Source: Ochrobactrum teleogrylli
GTDB taxonomy: Bacteria; Pseudomonadota; Alphaproteobacteria; Rhizobiales; Rhizobiaceae
DNA: 64,000 nt
Assembly (NCBI RefSeq): GCF_006376685.1
Contig: NZ_VEWL01000004.1
Coordinates: 62,001-126,000 of the forward strand
Direction of reading: 5' to 3'
This document shows, in pieces, positions 43,241 to 51,192 of the stretch; the stretch's first letter is position 1, and each line of letters begins with the position of its first letter. The notes under the pieces were generated by a model that did not search any database, had not been told where the DNA came from, and saw only the letters and a program-made list of their open reading frames with translations. A program made the position numbers and the translations under genes.

Positions 43241-44563
43241 TTACGAGCGGGGAGGAAGGATCGGCAGAGGCTCTGCACGACCGACGATGAATGCATAGGA
43301 GCATGCACCGACAACGGCCATGATGGCGGCCATAAGGAAGGACGGCGTATAGCTGCCGTTGAACTGATCCAGCAGGAAGCCGAACAGGAACGGGCTGATG
43401 ATGCCCGCGATGTTCGAAGCAAAGTTCTGGATGCCGCCGATGGAAGCCACATGGCGCGAGCTTGGTGCAACGTCGGCTGGCAGGGACCAGATCGCGGTCG
43501 CTGCAATGGCGAGGCTACTATAGGAAATCGCCAGGAAGAACAAAGCTGCATAAAGCGATTCAACCAGCGCTGCCGGAAGAATGGCGGCACCGCCCAGCAT
43601 GCCGCCGACCATGACGATCTTGCGAACCGTGGTGACATTGGCGCCGTTGCGGATGGCGCGGTCGGCCAGAAGGCCGGCGATCCAGGCAGTGACGACGGCG
43701 GCAAGGCCGGGGATCATGCCATAGAGGCCAAGTTCAGCGAGGTTCAGGCCGCGTGCGGTCTTCAGATAGGTCGGGAACCAGGTCAGGAAGAAGTAGATGA
43801 CGAAGTTCAGGCAGAAGAAGCCGAGCATCATGCCCCAGACGGTGCGATAGCGGAACAGATCGGCCCAACGGATCTTCTGTGCTTCTGCGCTGTCATTATC
43901 ATCGGTGCGGGCACCGTTCTGGATGATGTACTGGCGCTCCAGATCATTGGCGCGCGGATGTTCAGAAGGATCGCGATAGGTGACGTACCAGAAGAACGCC
44001 CACACGATACCGACAGCACCCAGAATGACGAAGGAATAATGCCAGGTCGCAAAAGCGATGATCGAGGTCACGATCGGCAGGGCGAGAACCGTGCCGACGC
44101 GCGAACCGGAATCGATCACAGCGGTTGCGAAAGCGCGTTCGCTTCTCGGGAACCAGCGCGAAGCCGCCTTGGTCGCTGCCGGATAGGCAGGGGCTTCACC
44201 CGCGCCGAGGAAGAAACGGACGGTGAAGAAGGTCCAGAAGCTGTTGGCAAGCGGCGTGACGGCGGTGAAGACCGACCACCAGACGGCGGCGAGCGAAAAG
44301 CTCTTGCGCGCGCCCAGCTTGTCGGTGATCCAGCCTGCAAACAGCATCATGCCGTCATAGGCCCAGAAGAAGGCACCAAGGATGAGGCCCTTCTGCGTGT
44401 TGGTCAGGTTGAGGCCCAATTCGGAATCGATGAAGGGCAGCGCCACGCTCATATTGGCGCGATCGAGATAGTTGATCGCGATGCCGATAAAGCACATGAA
44501 AAGTATGAAATACCGGAAGCGGCTGGCGCCGAATGGCGCCTTGTTTGATGTGTTCATTCCCAA
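43241..44563 (-). CDS. MFS carrier of the anion:cation symporter family
   Basis: The 440-residue protein has 12 predicted helices. It starts RYFILFMCFIGIAINYLDRA, typical of the ACS family (hexuronate, glucarate, tartrate and phthalate carriers), and includes GWITDKLGARKSFSLAAVWW (motif A) and RFFLGAGEAPAYPAATKAAS. GGAGG is placed 8 bases before ATG 44563. It lies 100 bases downstream of an Ldh2-type dehydrogenase gene on the same strand, so the pair probably takes up and oxidises one substrate, likely a hydroxy acid. The substrate cannot be assigned from sequence. Confidence 0.85.
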   Translation of the reverse strand: MGMNTSNKAPFGASRFRYFILFMCFIGIAINYLDRANMSVALPFIDSELGLNLTNTQKGLILGAFFWAYDGMMLFAGWITDKLGARKSFSLAAVWWSVFTAVTPLANSFWTFFTVRFFLGAGEAPAYPAATKAASRWFPRSERAFATAVIDSGSRVGTVLALPIVTSIIAFATWHYSFVILGAVGIVWAFFWYVTYRDPSEHPRANDLERQYIIQNGARTDDNDSAEAQKIRWADLFRYRTVWGMMLGFFCLNFVIYFFLTWFPTYLKTARGLNLAELGLYGMIPGLAAVVTAWIAGLLADRAIRNGANVTTVRKIVMVGGMLGGAAILPAALVESLYAALFFLAISYSSLAIAATAIWSLPADVAPSSRHVASIGGIQNFASNIAGIISPFLFGFLLDQFNGSYTPSFLMAAIMAVVGACSYAFIVGRAEPLPILPPRS

Positions 44564-44664
44564 TATCCTCCCGGGATACGTCTTCGCAGTTCGAATGATG
44601 GTCAGAGCGTTTGCAGTGCTGTAACCGCCCTGACGGTTTGGTTTTGCGCTTATGACCGGCTGGG

Positions 44665-45729
44665 TCAGGCGGGCAAGGTCACGCCGTATCTTTCAGCCAT
44701 TTCACCGAATGACTGCCATGTCACCGGATCGATGGTTACACCGCTTTTTTCGCGCTCTTCGGCAACGCGCCATTCGCGGTCGCCGGGAGCCATGACGGTG
44801 CAGCCTTCGCGGGCTGGTGAATTCCGCAATGTTTCGAGATAACGGGTCATGCCCGCATCGAAGACATCGCGTTCGATAAAGGCTTCCGGCTTGATCGCCA
44901 GAACGAAAGCCCCCATGCCGCGCGGCTTGGAGAAATCGGGGCCGCCCATAGGGGCAATATCGAAGCTGAGTTTCATGCCGGTCAGAACGGCACTGAGAAT
45001 TTCCGCAAAACCGGCCAATGCTGCGCCCTTGAAGCCGAATTCGCCGCCAAGGGGCGCCAGCATTTCAACCGCTTCCGCATCGCGCGTATCCACACCGTTG
45101 AGATCGGAGGCGGTGCCCTGCGGCAGCTCAACACCGAGGCTGCGATAGAGCAACACGCGGTTATAGGGGATCGAGCTTGTGGCCATATCCAGAAGCCACG
45201 GATTTTCGTCGGTGGTGGGTACGCCGACCGAAATCGGGTTGGTGCCGTGGAACCGCATTGCACCATCATGAAGGCGCACGAAACTGTCGGAATTGCAGAC
45301 GGCGACACCAATGCGGCCCTGTCGCGCCGCTTCCAGCGCATAGGCTCCGGCGGCAGCGAAATGCGAGCTGTTGCGAATGGCAACCGCGCCGATGCCGAAC
45401 TGATCGGAGAGCGCGATGGCGCGATCCATGGCGGTATAGGCTGCCAGCGCGCCATGGGCATCGTCGGCGTCGAGCGTTTCAATGGCGCCGAAACTGCGCA
45501 CGGCCTTGAGATTGGGCGTCTTGTTGACGCGACCGCCCACGAGAGCGGTCACATAATGCGCGAGCAGGCGAACGCCGTGGCTATCCACGCCGTAGCGCGT
45601 GCCGTGCATCATCGCGCGCGTCGCCGCGTCAGCGGTTGCATCATTGGCACCGCATGCGGAAAAAACCTCGCGGCAGAACCGTTCAAGTGAGGCGAGCGAG
45701 AACGCCGCCTGGTCAACTGCCTGTTGCAC
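44665..45729 (-). CDS. Malate/L-lactate dehydrogenase family (Ldh2) NAD(P)-dependent oxidoreductase
   Basis: The 354-residue protein belongs to the Ldh2/MDG2 family, which includes ureidoglycolate, sulfolactate and other 2-hydroxyacid dehydrogenases as well as imine reductases. Motifs include MMHGTRYGVDSHGVRLLAHY with the catalytic His, AVRNSSHFAAAGAYALEAAR-like sequence around IAIRNSSHFAAAGAY, and MRFHGTNPISVGVPT in the NAD(P)-binding part. I chose GTG 45729, since GGAGGAG is 7 bases upstream; an ATG at 45792 lies in the operator. It is transcribed away from the GntR gene and with the MFS gene. Substrate unknown. Confidence 0.83.
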   Translation of the reverse strand: MQQAVDQAAFSLASLERFCREVFSACGANDATADAATRAMMHGTRYGVDSHGVRLLAHYVTALVGGRVNKTPNLKAVRSFGAIETLDADDAHGALAAYTAMDRAIALSDQFGIGAVAIRNSSHFAAAGAYALEAARQGRIGVAVCNSDSFVRLHDGAMRFHGTNPISVGVPTTDENPWLLDMATSSIPYNRVLLYRSLGVELPQGTASDLNGVDTRDAEAVEMLAPLGGEFGFKGAALAGFAEILSAVLTGMKLSFDIAPMGGPDFSKPRGMGAFVLAIKPEAFIERDVFDAGMTRYLETLRNSPAREGCTVMAPGDREWRVAEEREKSGVTIDPVTWQSFGEMAERYGVTLPA

Positions 45730-45753
45730 TATGAAACTCCTCCGGCCATAATG

Positions 45754-45771
45754 TATTGTGCATGCACTATA
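45754..45771. promoter_or_regulatory. Palindromic operator upstream of the Ldh2-type gene
   Basis: TATTGTGCATGCACTATA contains a perfect 10-bp palindrome GTGCATGCAC (45758-45767) with partly symmetric flanks TAT/ATA. It lies 25 bases upstream of the GTG start, where read leftward a TATAGT could serve as -10. The size and symmetry suit a GntR-family dimer. The divergent GntR-type gene at 46003 is the likely source. Confidence 0.55.
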
Positions 45772-46002
45772 CGAATTTTTTGGGAGACGCAATCCGAGAT
45801 ATATTAGGGAGGAAAACCGGCATTTATGGGCGCGTCCACGGGACGTTCAGGGGGATAAACATCAGTCCGCAAATCATATTGGACTCAATGGGTTGCATGT
45901 GGGCTTATCGATCCCGACATAGGAGGCACCATGCCTGTGGGTATCGGGATAAACCGGACAAAATAACAAGAAGCCGGACGCATTCAGGGGAGGAAAAATG
46001 AC

Positions 46003-46992
46003 ATGATGCGTAACATCGCACCTAAACTTTACCAGCGCGCGCGTGACAGTCTCGCGGCGGACATCGCCAATGGCGCCATTCCAACGACCAAGCGACTGAC
46101 GGAAAGCTGGGTCGCGGAATTGTTCGGCATCAGCCGGGTTCCAGCGCGTCAGGCGCTGGCGGAACTGGAACAGCGCGGCCTCATTCGCAAGGCGGAGGGG
46201 CGCGGTTATGCCATTGCCGAAGAAGCGGCAAACAGATCGCGCCAGTCTGGCAGTTCGAACGGCGATCCGCATGTCAGGAAAAGCGCCGACAGCCGCATGC
46301 AGTTCATGCCCAGCTGGCAGCTCATCTATACCGAAATCGAAAGCGAGATTTTCGCCCGCACATCGCTGGCCGACTGGCGCGTCAACGCGCTGGCCCTGGC
46401 AAAGCATTATGGCGTCAGCCGTACTGTGGCGCAGGACGTCATGGCCCGGTTACAGCAGCGCGGCGTCATCCAGAAGGACGAGCGCGGGCGCTGGTTCGCA
46501 CCGGCGCTCACCGACAAGCACATCCACGATCTGTTCGAACTGCGATGGGTGCTGGAGCCGCTGGCGCTCGAAAAGGCGCTGCCGCGTCTGCCCGAGGGAT
46601 TTCTGGCGCGGGTTCGCCGCAATCTGGACGAAGCGGTCACCGCTCCGCTGGTCGCGGGCGAAACGCTGGACCGGCTGGAACAGGAACTGCATGTCGAGCT
46701 TCTCGGCCATTGCGACAGCGTGTCCTTGCTAGAGGCGGTCCGGCTGCCACAGACGCTGCTCGTCGCGCATCATTTCCTGTATCAGTGGACATCGGGGCTT
46801 TTTGCGTCCGAGCCGTTTCTGCCGGAACATCTTGAAATCGTGACGTGTCTACAGTCCGACAATCTGGCGGGGGCACAGCGCGCGCTGGTGCATCATCTGC
46901 AAATCTCGCACGAACGCGCCATGCTGCGCATCAATACGCTGGCCAGCACGATCCGGCCGCGTGAACTGCCCTATCTCGAACGGCAGTCTTAA
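46003..46992 (+). CDS. GntR-family regulator with two winged-helix domains
   Basis: The 329-residue protein looks like a GntR/FCD regulator with a second DNA-binding domain in front. Helix-turn-helix 1 spans about residues 8-75 (RLTESWVAELFGISRVPARQ, LEQRGLIRKAEGRGYAI). A linker follows, then helix-turn-helix 2 at about residues 105-170 (ALAKHYGVSRTVAQDVMARL, GVIQKDERGRWFA), then an FCD-like all-helical effector domain (LFELRWVLEPLALEKALPRL, FLPEHLEIVTCLQSDNLAGA). GGGGAGGA precedes ATG 46003; the ATG at 45998 is out of frame and stops at once. It is divergent from the dehydrogenase/carrier pair and probably controls it. Whether both winged helices bind DNA is unknown. Confidence 0.83.
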   Translation: MMRNIAPKLYQRARDSLAADIANGAIPTTKRLTESWVAELFGISRVPARQALAELEQRGLIRKAEGRGYAIAEEAANRSRQSGSSNGDPHVRKSADSRMQFMPSWQLIYTEIESEIFARTSLADWRVNALALAKHYGVSRTVAQDVMARLQQRGVIQKDERGRWFAPALTDKHIHDLFELRWVLEPLALEKALPRLPEGFLARVRRNLDEAVTAPLVAGETLDRLEQELHVELLGHCDSVSLLEAVRLPQTLLVAHHFLYQWTSGLFASEPFLPEHLEIVTCLQSDNLAGAQRALVHHLQISHERAMLRINTLASTIRPRELPYLERQS

Positions 46993-46998
46993 GCTTTG

Positions 46999-47036
46999 GA
47001 GCGGTTCCTGTTTCAACCGAAACATCGGAACCGCTC
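46999..47036. terminator. Long hairpin after the GntR gene
   Basis: GAGCGGTTCC (46999-47008) pairs with GGAACCGCTC (47027-47036), and inside it TGTTTC pairs with GAAACA around AACC, giving a 38-base hairpin followed by TCTTATT. It lies 7 bases after the GntR stop and 26 before the end of the convergent cyclase-family gene. The long, nearly symmetric form also resembles palindromic elements that are scattered in rhizobial and Brucella intergenic DNA. Confidence 0.75.
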
Positions 47037-47061
47037 TCTTATTCATTGCTTGCTGGAAGCT

Positions 47062-47850
47062 TTAGCCCTGAACAAGCGCCAATGCGCGCACGGGCGATCC
47101 CGTACCAGCGACGAATTTCAAAGGCGCGGCGATCAGGATCGCACCCTTTGCCGGCAGCTGGTCGAGATTGCTGAGGCTTGCAAGGCCGTAGCGATTGGCT
47201 TCATGCAGCAGATGATGCGCCGGGAAGGGCGGGGTCATGCCGCCTGCCGAACCGGCATCGGTGCCGATGGTTTCCTGACCCCAGCCGATGATCCCCTTGG
47301 AGAGCAGATAGCGGATCGCTTCCGCAGTCGGGCCGGGCGAATGCGGGCCATTCTCGTCGGCATTCAGGAATGTCTCGCTGGAGCCGTTGCGCTTGTACCA
47401 GTCGGTGCGCAGGATCACCCATGAGCCGGCTTCAATCTCGCCATGCTCGGCTTCCCACTCCTGGATGCTTTCCACCGTCAGGAGATAATCCGGGTTGGCC
47501 GTTGCTTCTGCAGAGCGGTCGATCACATTGACCGGCGCGACGAAGTTCTGCGGCGGGATGGTGTCGGTCGTGTTGTTCGCGTGGTCCTTGCCCGTGACCC
47601 AATGGCAGGGAGCATCAAAATGCGTTCCCGTATGTTCGCCAAGTTCGATCCAGTTCCACGCCCAGAACGGACCGTCCTGATTGTATTTGCTGATCTCGTG
47701 GATCTTCACATTCGGAGTGTTTTTGCCGAATTGCGGCGGGAGATAAAGCACTGGCGTATCGGGCCCGAGCGGCGCGGTAATATCCACGACCTTGATCGAT
47801 TGCGATACCAATGCGGATGCAAGTCCGGTGAGAACGGATGTCTCTTTCAT
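47062..47850 (-). CDS. Cyclase-family metal-dependent hydrolase, isatin hydrolase-like
   Basis: The 262-residue protein belongs to the cyclase family (PF04199), which includes bacterial kynurenine formamidase (KynB) and isatin hydrolase. The metal-binding motif is ELGEHTGTHFDAPCHWVTG. Further segments VVDITAPLGPDTPVLYLPP, DGPFWAWNWIELGEH, IGTDAGSAGGMTPPFPAHH and LPAKGAILIAAPLKF look closer to what I remember of isatin hydrolases than to KynB, including length. It would open isatin to isatinate in the cytoplasm. The gene has its own promoter region and stands 400 bases from a MarR gene that begins the aromatic cluster. The isatin assignment is from memory of the family; other cyclic amides or esters are possible. 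Confidence 0.72.
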   Translation of the reverse strand: MKETSVLTGLASALVSQSIKVVDITAPLGPDTPVLYLPPQFGKNTPNVKIHEISKYNQDGPFWAWNWIELGEHTGTHFDAPCHWVTGKDHANNTTDTIPPQNFVAPVNVIDRSAEATANPDYLLTVESIQEWEAEHGEIEAGSWVILRTDWYKRNGSSETFLNADENGPHSPGPTAEAIRYLLSKGIIGWGQETIGTDAGSAGGMTPPFPAHHLLHEANRYGLASLSNLDQLPAKGAILIAAPLKFVAGTGSPVRALALVQG

Positions 47851-47939
47851 AGTTTCCCTCGTCTTTGCCGCTCTCGACCCAGTGTGGGTGGAGCTACGGA
47901 TTTGTGCAATGGCTTCTTTGAGCCTTGAGGAGAAAGCTA

Positions 47940-47961
47940 TGCAATATCATATGACTTTGCA
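47940..47961. promoter_or_regulatory. 22-bp imperfect palindrome upstream of the isatin-hydrolase-like gene
   Basis: The element is TGCAA, two bases, TCATATGA, two bases, TTGCA: 18 of 22 positions are symmetric, including the perfect core TCATATGA. It lies 90 bases upstream of the hydrolase start. This shape suits a MarR-family dimer, and a marR-type gene stands divergently on the other side of the gap. Confidence 0.45.
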
Positions 47962-48198
47962 AGTATTTAAGTGGTTCTCATGCGCCGATAAACATCACAA
48001 ATTGCCGTGAAATCTTTTTTTATCGGGCTTTCCTTGCGGCGCCGGAATGGGGCGCCACAACAAGAAATATATGCATTTAGAAATAATGTGGCGGTGAGGT
48101 CGTTTTCCGCGCGGAAAAAAGGGTGTTTCGCGGTCTTTCGCAGGGCTTTTGGACAATTTATTTAAGGCTTGAAATATTTTCCGGCAAACGCGATTCTT

Positions 48199-48244
48199 AA
48201 AGCACGGATTATGGCTCGATTCCTGAGCCTGACCAGCGTGCTTT
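48199..48244. promoter_or_regulatory. Nested inverted repeat in front of the marR-type gene
   Basis: Outer arms AAAGCACG (48199-48206) and CGTGCTTT (48237-48244) are exact reverse complements, and inner arms GGCTC (48213-48217) and GAGCC (48225-48229) also pair. The structure ends a few bases before the AAAGGAA ribosome-binding site of the MarR gene. It could be an autoregulatory operator or a leader hairpin. Confidence 0.5.
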
Positions 48245-48255
48245 GAATAAAGGAA

Positions 48256-48759
48256 ATGGGCGTGTCGGTGGATTTCGAGATCATAGTCAGCGACGATCAT
48301 GAAAGCGAAAAGCCGGAATTGCGTCTCTGGCTGCGCATGCTGTCCACCACCAAGCTGGTCTCGCAGGAAATCCGGCGGCGTCTGCGCAATGAATTCGGCG
48401 CGACACTGCCGCAATTCGATTTGCTGGCGCAGCTCTATCGCGAGCCGGAAGGCTTGCGGCTGGGAGAACTGTCACGCCGCACGATGGTAACCAATGGCAA
48501 TGTCACCGGTCTGGTGGAACGGCTGGAAACCGAAGGTCTGGTGAAACGTGAGACGCCGGGCGCCGATCGTCGCGTCACGGTGGCCCGTCTGACGGATCAG
48601 GGCATTTCGGTGTTCAGCCAGATGGCCAAAGCCCATGAAGGCTGGCTGCGGGAAATGATGGCCGATGTCGATCACGATATCATCCAGACCCTGCTGGCCG
48701 ATCTCGATCCGCTGAAGAAGTCGGTGCGAAACCATCTTTCCGGGGCGGAAGACGAATAA
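48256..48759 (+). CDS. MarR-family transcriptional regulator 1
   Basis: The 167-residue protein has the MarR winged-helix core: LWLRMLSTTKLVSQEIRRRL (dimer helix), LPQFDLLAQLYREPEGLRLG, the recognition region LSRRTMVTNGNVTGLVERLE, and wing VKRETPGADRRVTVARLTDQ. MarR proteins often respond to aromatic acids or their CoA thioesters. It converges with the leftward beta-oxidation-like operon 22 bases downstream and is divergent from the isatin-hydrolase-like gene, so either is a plausible target. A second MarR gene lies at 61739. Similar aerobic 2-aminobenzoate clusters in other bacteria also contain a MarR gene, from memory. Confidence 0.85.
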   Translation: MGVSVDFEIIVSDDHESEKPELRLWLRMLSTTKLVSQEIRRRLRNEFGATLPQFDLLAQLYREPEGLRLGELSRRTMVTNGNVTGLVERLETEGLVKRETPGADRRVTVARLTDQGISVFSQMAKAHEGWLREMMADVDHDIIQTLLADLDPLKKSVRNHLSGAEDE

Positions 48760-48781
48760 GCCGTCTCCCGCCTGCCGGTTT

Positions 48782-50755
48782 TTATTTTGCCTGATCACTT
48801 GTTGCAAACATGGGGCCGCCCTTGATCGACGGGAAGCCATAGCCGTTGACCAGAACCAGATCGATATCGTCGGAATGGCGCGCAATGCCTTCTTCAAGCA
48901 GGGCTTGCCCTTCATGCGCCATGGCGGCGAGCAGACGCTGCATGATCGCTTCATCGCTGAAACTACGCGGAACAATGGCGTTTCGCGCACGGTAATCATC
49001 GATCAATGCGTGGACGTCCGGATCGTTTGTGCGAACACCATCCGCATAGCGATACCAGCCGAGGCCAGCCTTGCGGCCAAAACGCCCGGCTTCGCATAAT
49101 TTGTCGGCAACATCGAAATAGGGAAGGTTTGGGTCGCGGCTTGCTGCCGCTCTCTTGCGCCGCGCCCAGGCAATTTCCAGCCCGGCCATGTCGTAAACCG
49201 CGAAAAGCCCCATCGGAAAGCCATAGGCTTCCATGGCGCGATCGATATCTTCGGGATAGGCGCCTTCGGCCAGCATTTTCTCGGCTTCCGTGCGATAGGC
49301 CGAAAACATCCGGTTGCCGATGAAGCCTTCGCAGACACCGGTGACGATGGGCAGCTTCTTGATCTTGCGGGCAAAAGCGATGCCGGTTGCAAGCGTCTCA
49401 TCGGACGTTTCCGCGCAGCGCACCACTTCCAGAAGCCGCATGATATTGGCTGGCGAGAAGAAATGGAGCCCCAGCACCTGGTCGGTGCGGTTGGTGACGG
49501 CGGCCAGCTCATCCGGATTGAGATAGCTCGTATTGGTCGCCAGAATGGTTGCCGCAGGCAGCAACGCGTCAAGCTCGCGGAACAGCGAGGCCTTGACGTT
49601 GAAATCATCGAAGACGGCTTCGATGACGAGATCGGCATCGGCCAGTGCGGACATGTCGGCGCTGACGGACAGCTTCGCGCGTTGGGCGTCAGCGGCCTCA
49701 GCGGAAAGCCTGCCGGTATCGACAGCCTTCTGAATCATATCGCTGATCCGCGCATGGCCCTTGGCGGCGGCTTCTGCAGTCGTTTCATAGCCGATGACCT
49801 TGTAGCCAGCAGCAAGGCAGGCGACGGCGATGCCTGATCCCATCAGGCCGGTTCCGGCGATGCCGATAGTGGAAAGAACACGAGGCTTTGCCTCCATGCC
49901 TTCCACTTTTCCAGCGGCGCGTTCGGCAAAGAATAGGTGCCGCAAGGCGGCAGCCTCTTCGCTGTCGCGCAGGCGGATGAAGGTTGCGCGTTCTTCGGCC
50001 AGACCGTCGGCAATCGCGGTCGTTGTCGAGAGCTGCACCAGCCGCGCGGCTTCGCCGGGGGCGGTCGCGCCGCGTGCCTTTTTCAGGATTTTGGCCTTGG
50101 CTTGTTCAAAGGCTGTAGCATCCGGCGCGGTAACCGGCAGATCGCCGGTCCGACGCAACGGCTTGCCGACCAGCGCATTGGCGAGCGCGATGGCGTCGGC
50201 CACAAGGTCGCCGACCGATATCTGGTCAATGAGGCCCAATTGCTGCGCTTCGTCCGGGGCGATCTGGCGTCCGGTGGCGATCATGTCGAGCGCTGCCAGC
50301 GGTCCGATCAATCGGGGCAGGCGCTGCGTGCCGCCAGCGCCGGGCACGATCCCGAGCTTGACCTCCGGCAGGGCAAAGGATGCGCTGGTCGATGCGATCC
50401 GCGCGTGAGCGGCAAGTGCAACCTCCAGTCCGCCGCCCAAAGCGGGACCGTTGATTGCGGCCACCACGGGCTTGTCAGCGCTTTCGATGAGCGTGATGAC
50501 ATCCGGCAATGTCGGTTCGACCGGCGGCTTGCCGAATTCGCGAATATCCGCCCCGCCGATGAAGATTTTGCCAGCGCCGCTCAGCACGGTAGCGCGGATC
50601 GCCGCGTCTTCTGACGCATGGCGAATGGCTGCGGCAAAACCTTTGCGCACCTCGGCGGAGGTGGCATTGACCGGCGGGTTATCGACCGTGACGACAAGAA
50701 TGCCATCGACAACCGTGCCTGTCATAGCGGCGGAGAATTCGCTTCTATCGGCCAT
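48782..50755 (-). CDS. Bifunctional enoyl-CoA hydratase / 3-hydroxyacyl-CoA dehydrogenase
   Basis: The 657-residue fusion has an N-terminal crotonase domain (VVTVDNPPVNATSAEVRKGF, oxyanion-hole segment SGAGKIFIGGADIREFGKPP, AAINGPALGGGLEVALAAHA, GIVPGAGGTQRLPRLIGP). The 3-hydroxyacyl-CoA dehydrogenase domain begins near residue 295 (GIAGTGLMGSGIAVACLAAG, LVIEAVFDDFNVKASLFREL, LGLHFFSPANIMRLLEVVR with the catalytic His, GFIGNRMFSAYRTEA). ATG 50755 (MADRSEFSAAM) is the best start; a longer frame reaches 50827 inside the RidA gene. It would hydrate and oxidise the alicyclic CoA intermediate made by the fused monooxygenase. It is last in the leftward operon starting at 56356. Confidence 0.9.
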   Translation of the reverse strand: MADRSEFSAAMTGTVVDGILVVTVDNPPVNATSAEVRKGFAAAIRHASEDAAIRATVLSGAGKIFIGGADIREFGKPPVEPTLPDVITLIESADKPVVAAINGPALGGGLEVALAAHARIASTSASFALPEVKLGIVPGAGGTQRLPRLIGPLAALDMIATGRQIAPDEAQQLGLIDQISVGDLVADAIALANALVGKPLRRTGDLPVTAPDATAFEQAKAKILKKARGATAPGEAARLVQLSTTTAIADGLAEERATFIRLRDSEEAAALRHLFFAERAAGKVEGMEAKPRVLSTIGIAGTGLMGSGIAVACLAAGYKVIGYETTAEAAAKGHARISDMIQKAVDTGRLSAEAADAQRAKLSVSADMSALADADLVIEAVFDDFNVKASLFRELDALLPAATILATNTSYLNPDELAAVTNRTDQVLGLHFFSPANIMRLLEVVRCAETSDETLATGIAFARKIKKLPIVTGVCEGFIGNRMFSAYRTEAEKMLAEGAYPEDIDRAMEAYGFPMGLFAVYDMAGLEIAWARRKRAAASRDPNLPYFDVADKLCEAGRFGRKAGLGWYRYADGVRTNDPDVHALIDDYRARNAIVPRSFSDEAIMQRLLAAMAHEGQALLEEGIARHSDDIDLVLVNGYGFPSIKGGPMFATSDQAK

Positions 50756-50762
50756 GGCGGTC

Positions 50763-51158
50763 TCAGTCCGGTATAACGGCAAAAGCCTGTATTTCGATCT
50801 TGGCCCGGTCTTCGACCAGCGCGACAACCTGCACCGCCGCCATGGCGGGGAAGTGCTTGCCGATCACATCACGATAGGCGCGACCGATGCCTTTCAGATT
50901 GGCGGTATATTCAGCCTTGTCGGTGAAATACCAGGTCATGGAGGCGATATGCTCCGGCCTGCCGCCAGCTTCCGCCAGAATGGCGACAATGTTTTTCAAT
51001 GTCTGCTCGGTCTGCTCGACGAAATCGTCGGTCTCGAACTGTTGCTGTTCGTTCCAGCCGATCTGGCCGCCGATATAGACGGTGCGCCCACGCGCTTCAA
51101 CGCCATTGGCATATCCGATGGGGCGGGCCCAGCCTTGCGGCTGCAGTGTCCTATGCAT
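50763..51158 (-). CDS. RidA/YjgF-family enamine/imine deaminase
   Basis: The 131-residue protein has the RidA fold: WARPIGYANGVEARGRTVYI, GGQIGWNEQQQFETDDFVEQ, TLKNIVAILAEAGGRPEHIA, and the C-terminal VVALVEDRAKIEIQAFAVIP with the conserved Glu. RidA proteins hydrolyse reactive enamines and imines to ketones and ammonia. In this operon that activity makes sense: reduction of 2-aminobenzoyl-CoA should give an enamine-type alicyclic CoA ester that must lose its nitrogen. The gene is 34 bases after the acyl-CoA dehydrogenase gene and 7 before the hydratase/dehydrogenase fusion. Substrate is inference. Confidence 0.85.
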   Translation of the reverse strand: MHRTLQPQGWARPIGYANGVEARGRTVYIGGQIGWNEQQQFETDDFVEQTEQTLKNIVAILAEAGGRPEHIASMTWYFTDKAEYTANLKGIGRAYRDVIGKHFPAMAAVQVVALVEDRAKIEIQAFAVIPD

Positions 51159-51192
51159 GTTGTGTCTCCAGAAAATACGTGCGGGGCAGGCG

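Larger units (their letters stand above)
47851..48255. other. 405-bp divergent gap between cyclase-family gene and marR-type gene
   Basis: It contains an imperfect 22-bp palindrome (47940-47961) upstream of the leftward hydrolase gene and a nested inverted repeat (48199-48244) just before the MarR gene. The middle, about 47965-48195, is AT-rich and holds no gene that I can support. Confidence 0.6.

Noticed and set aside
43235-44548. 437-codon open frame antisense to the MFS gene
   Set aside because: Very rich in Asp, Glu, Arg and Gly as expected from reversed membrane-protein codons; not a plausible protein.
45756-46001. 81-codon frame between the Ldh2-type and GntR-type genes
   Set aside because: It starts within the palindromic operator and covers the regulator's promoter region, with no ribosome-binding site.
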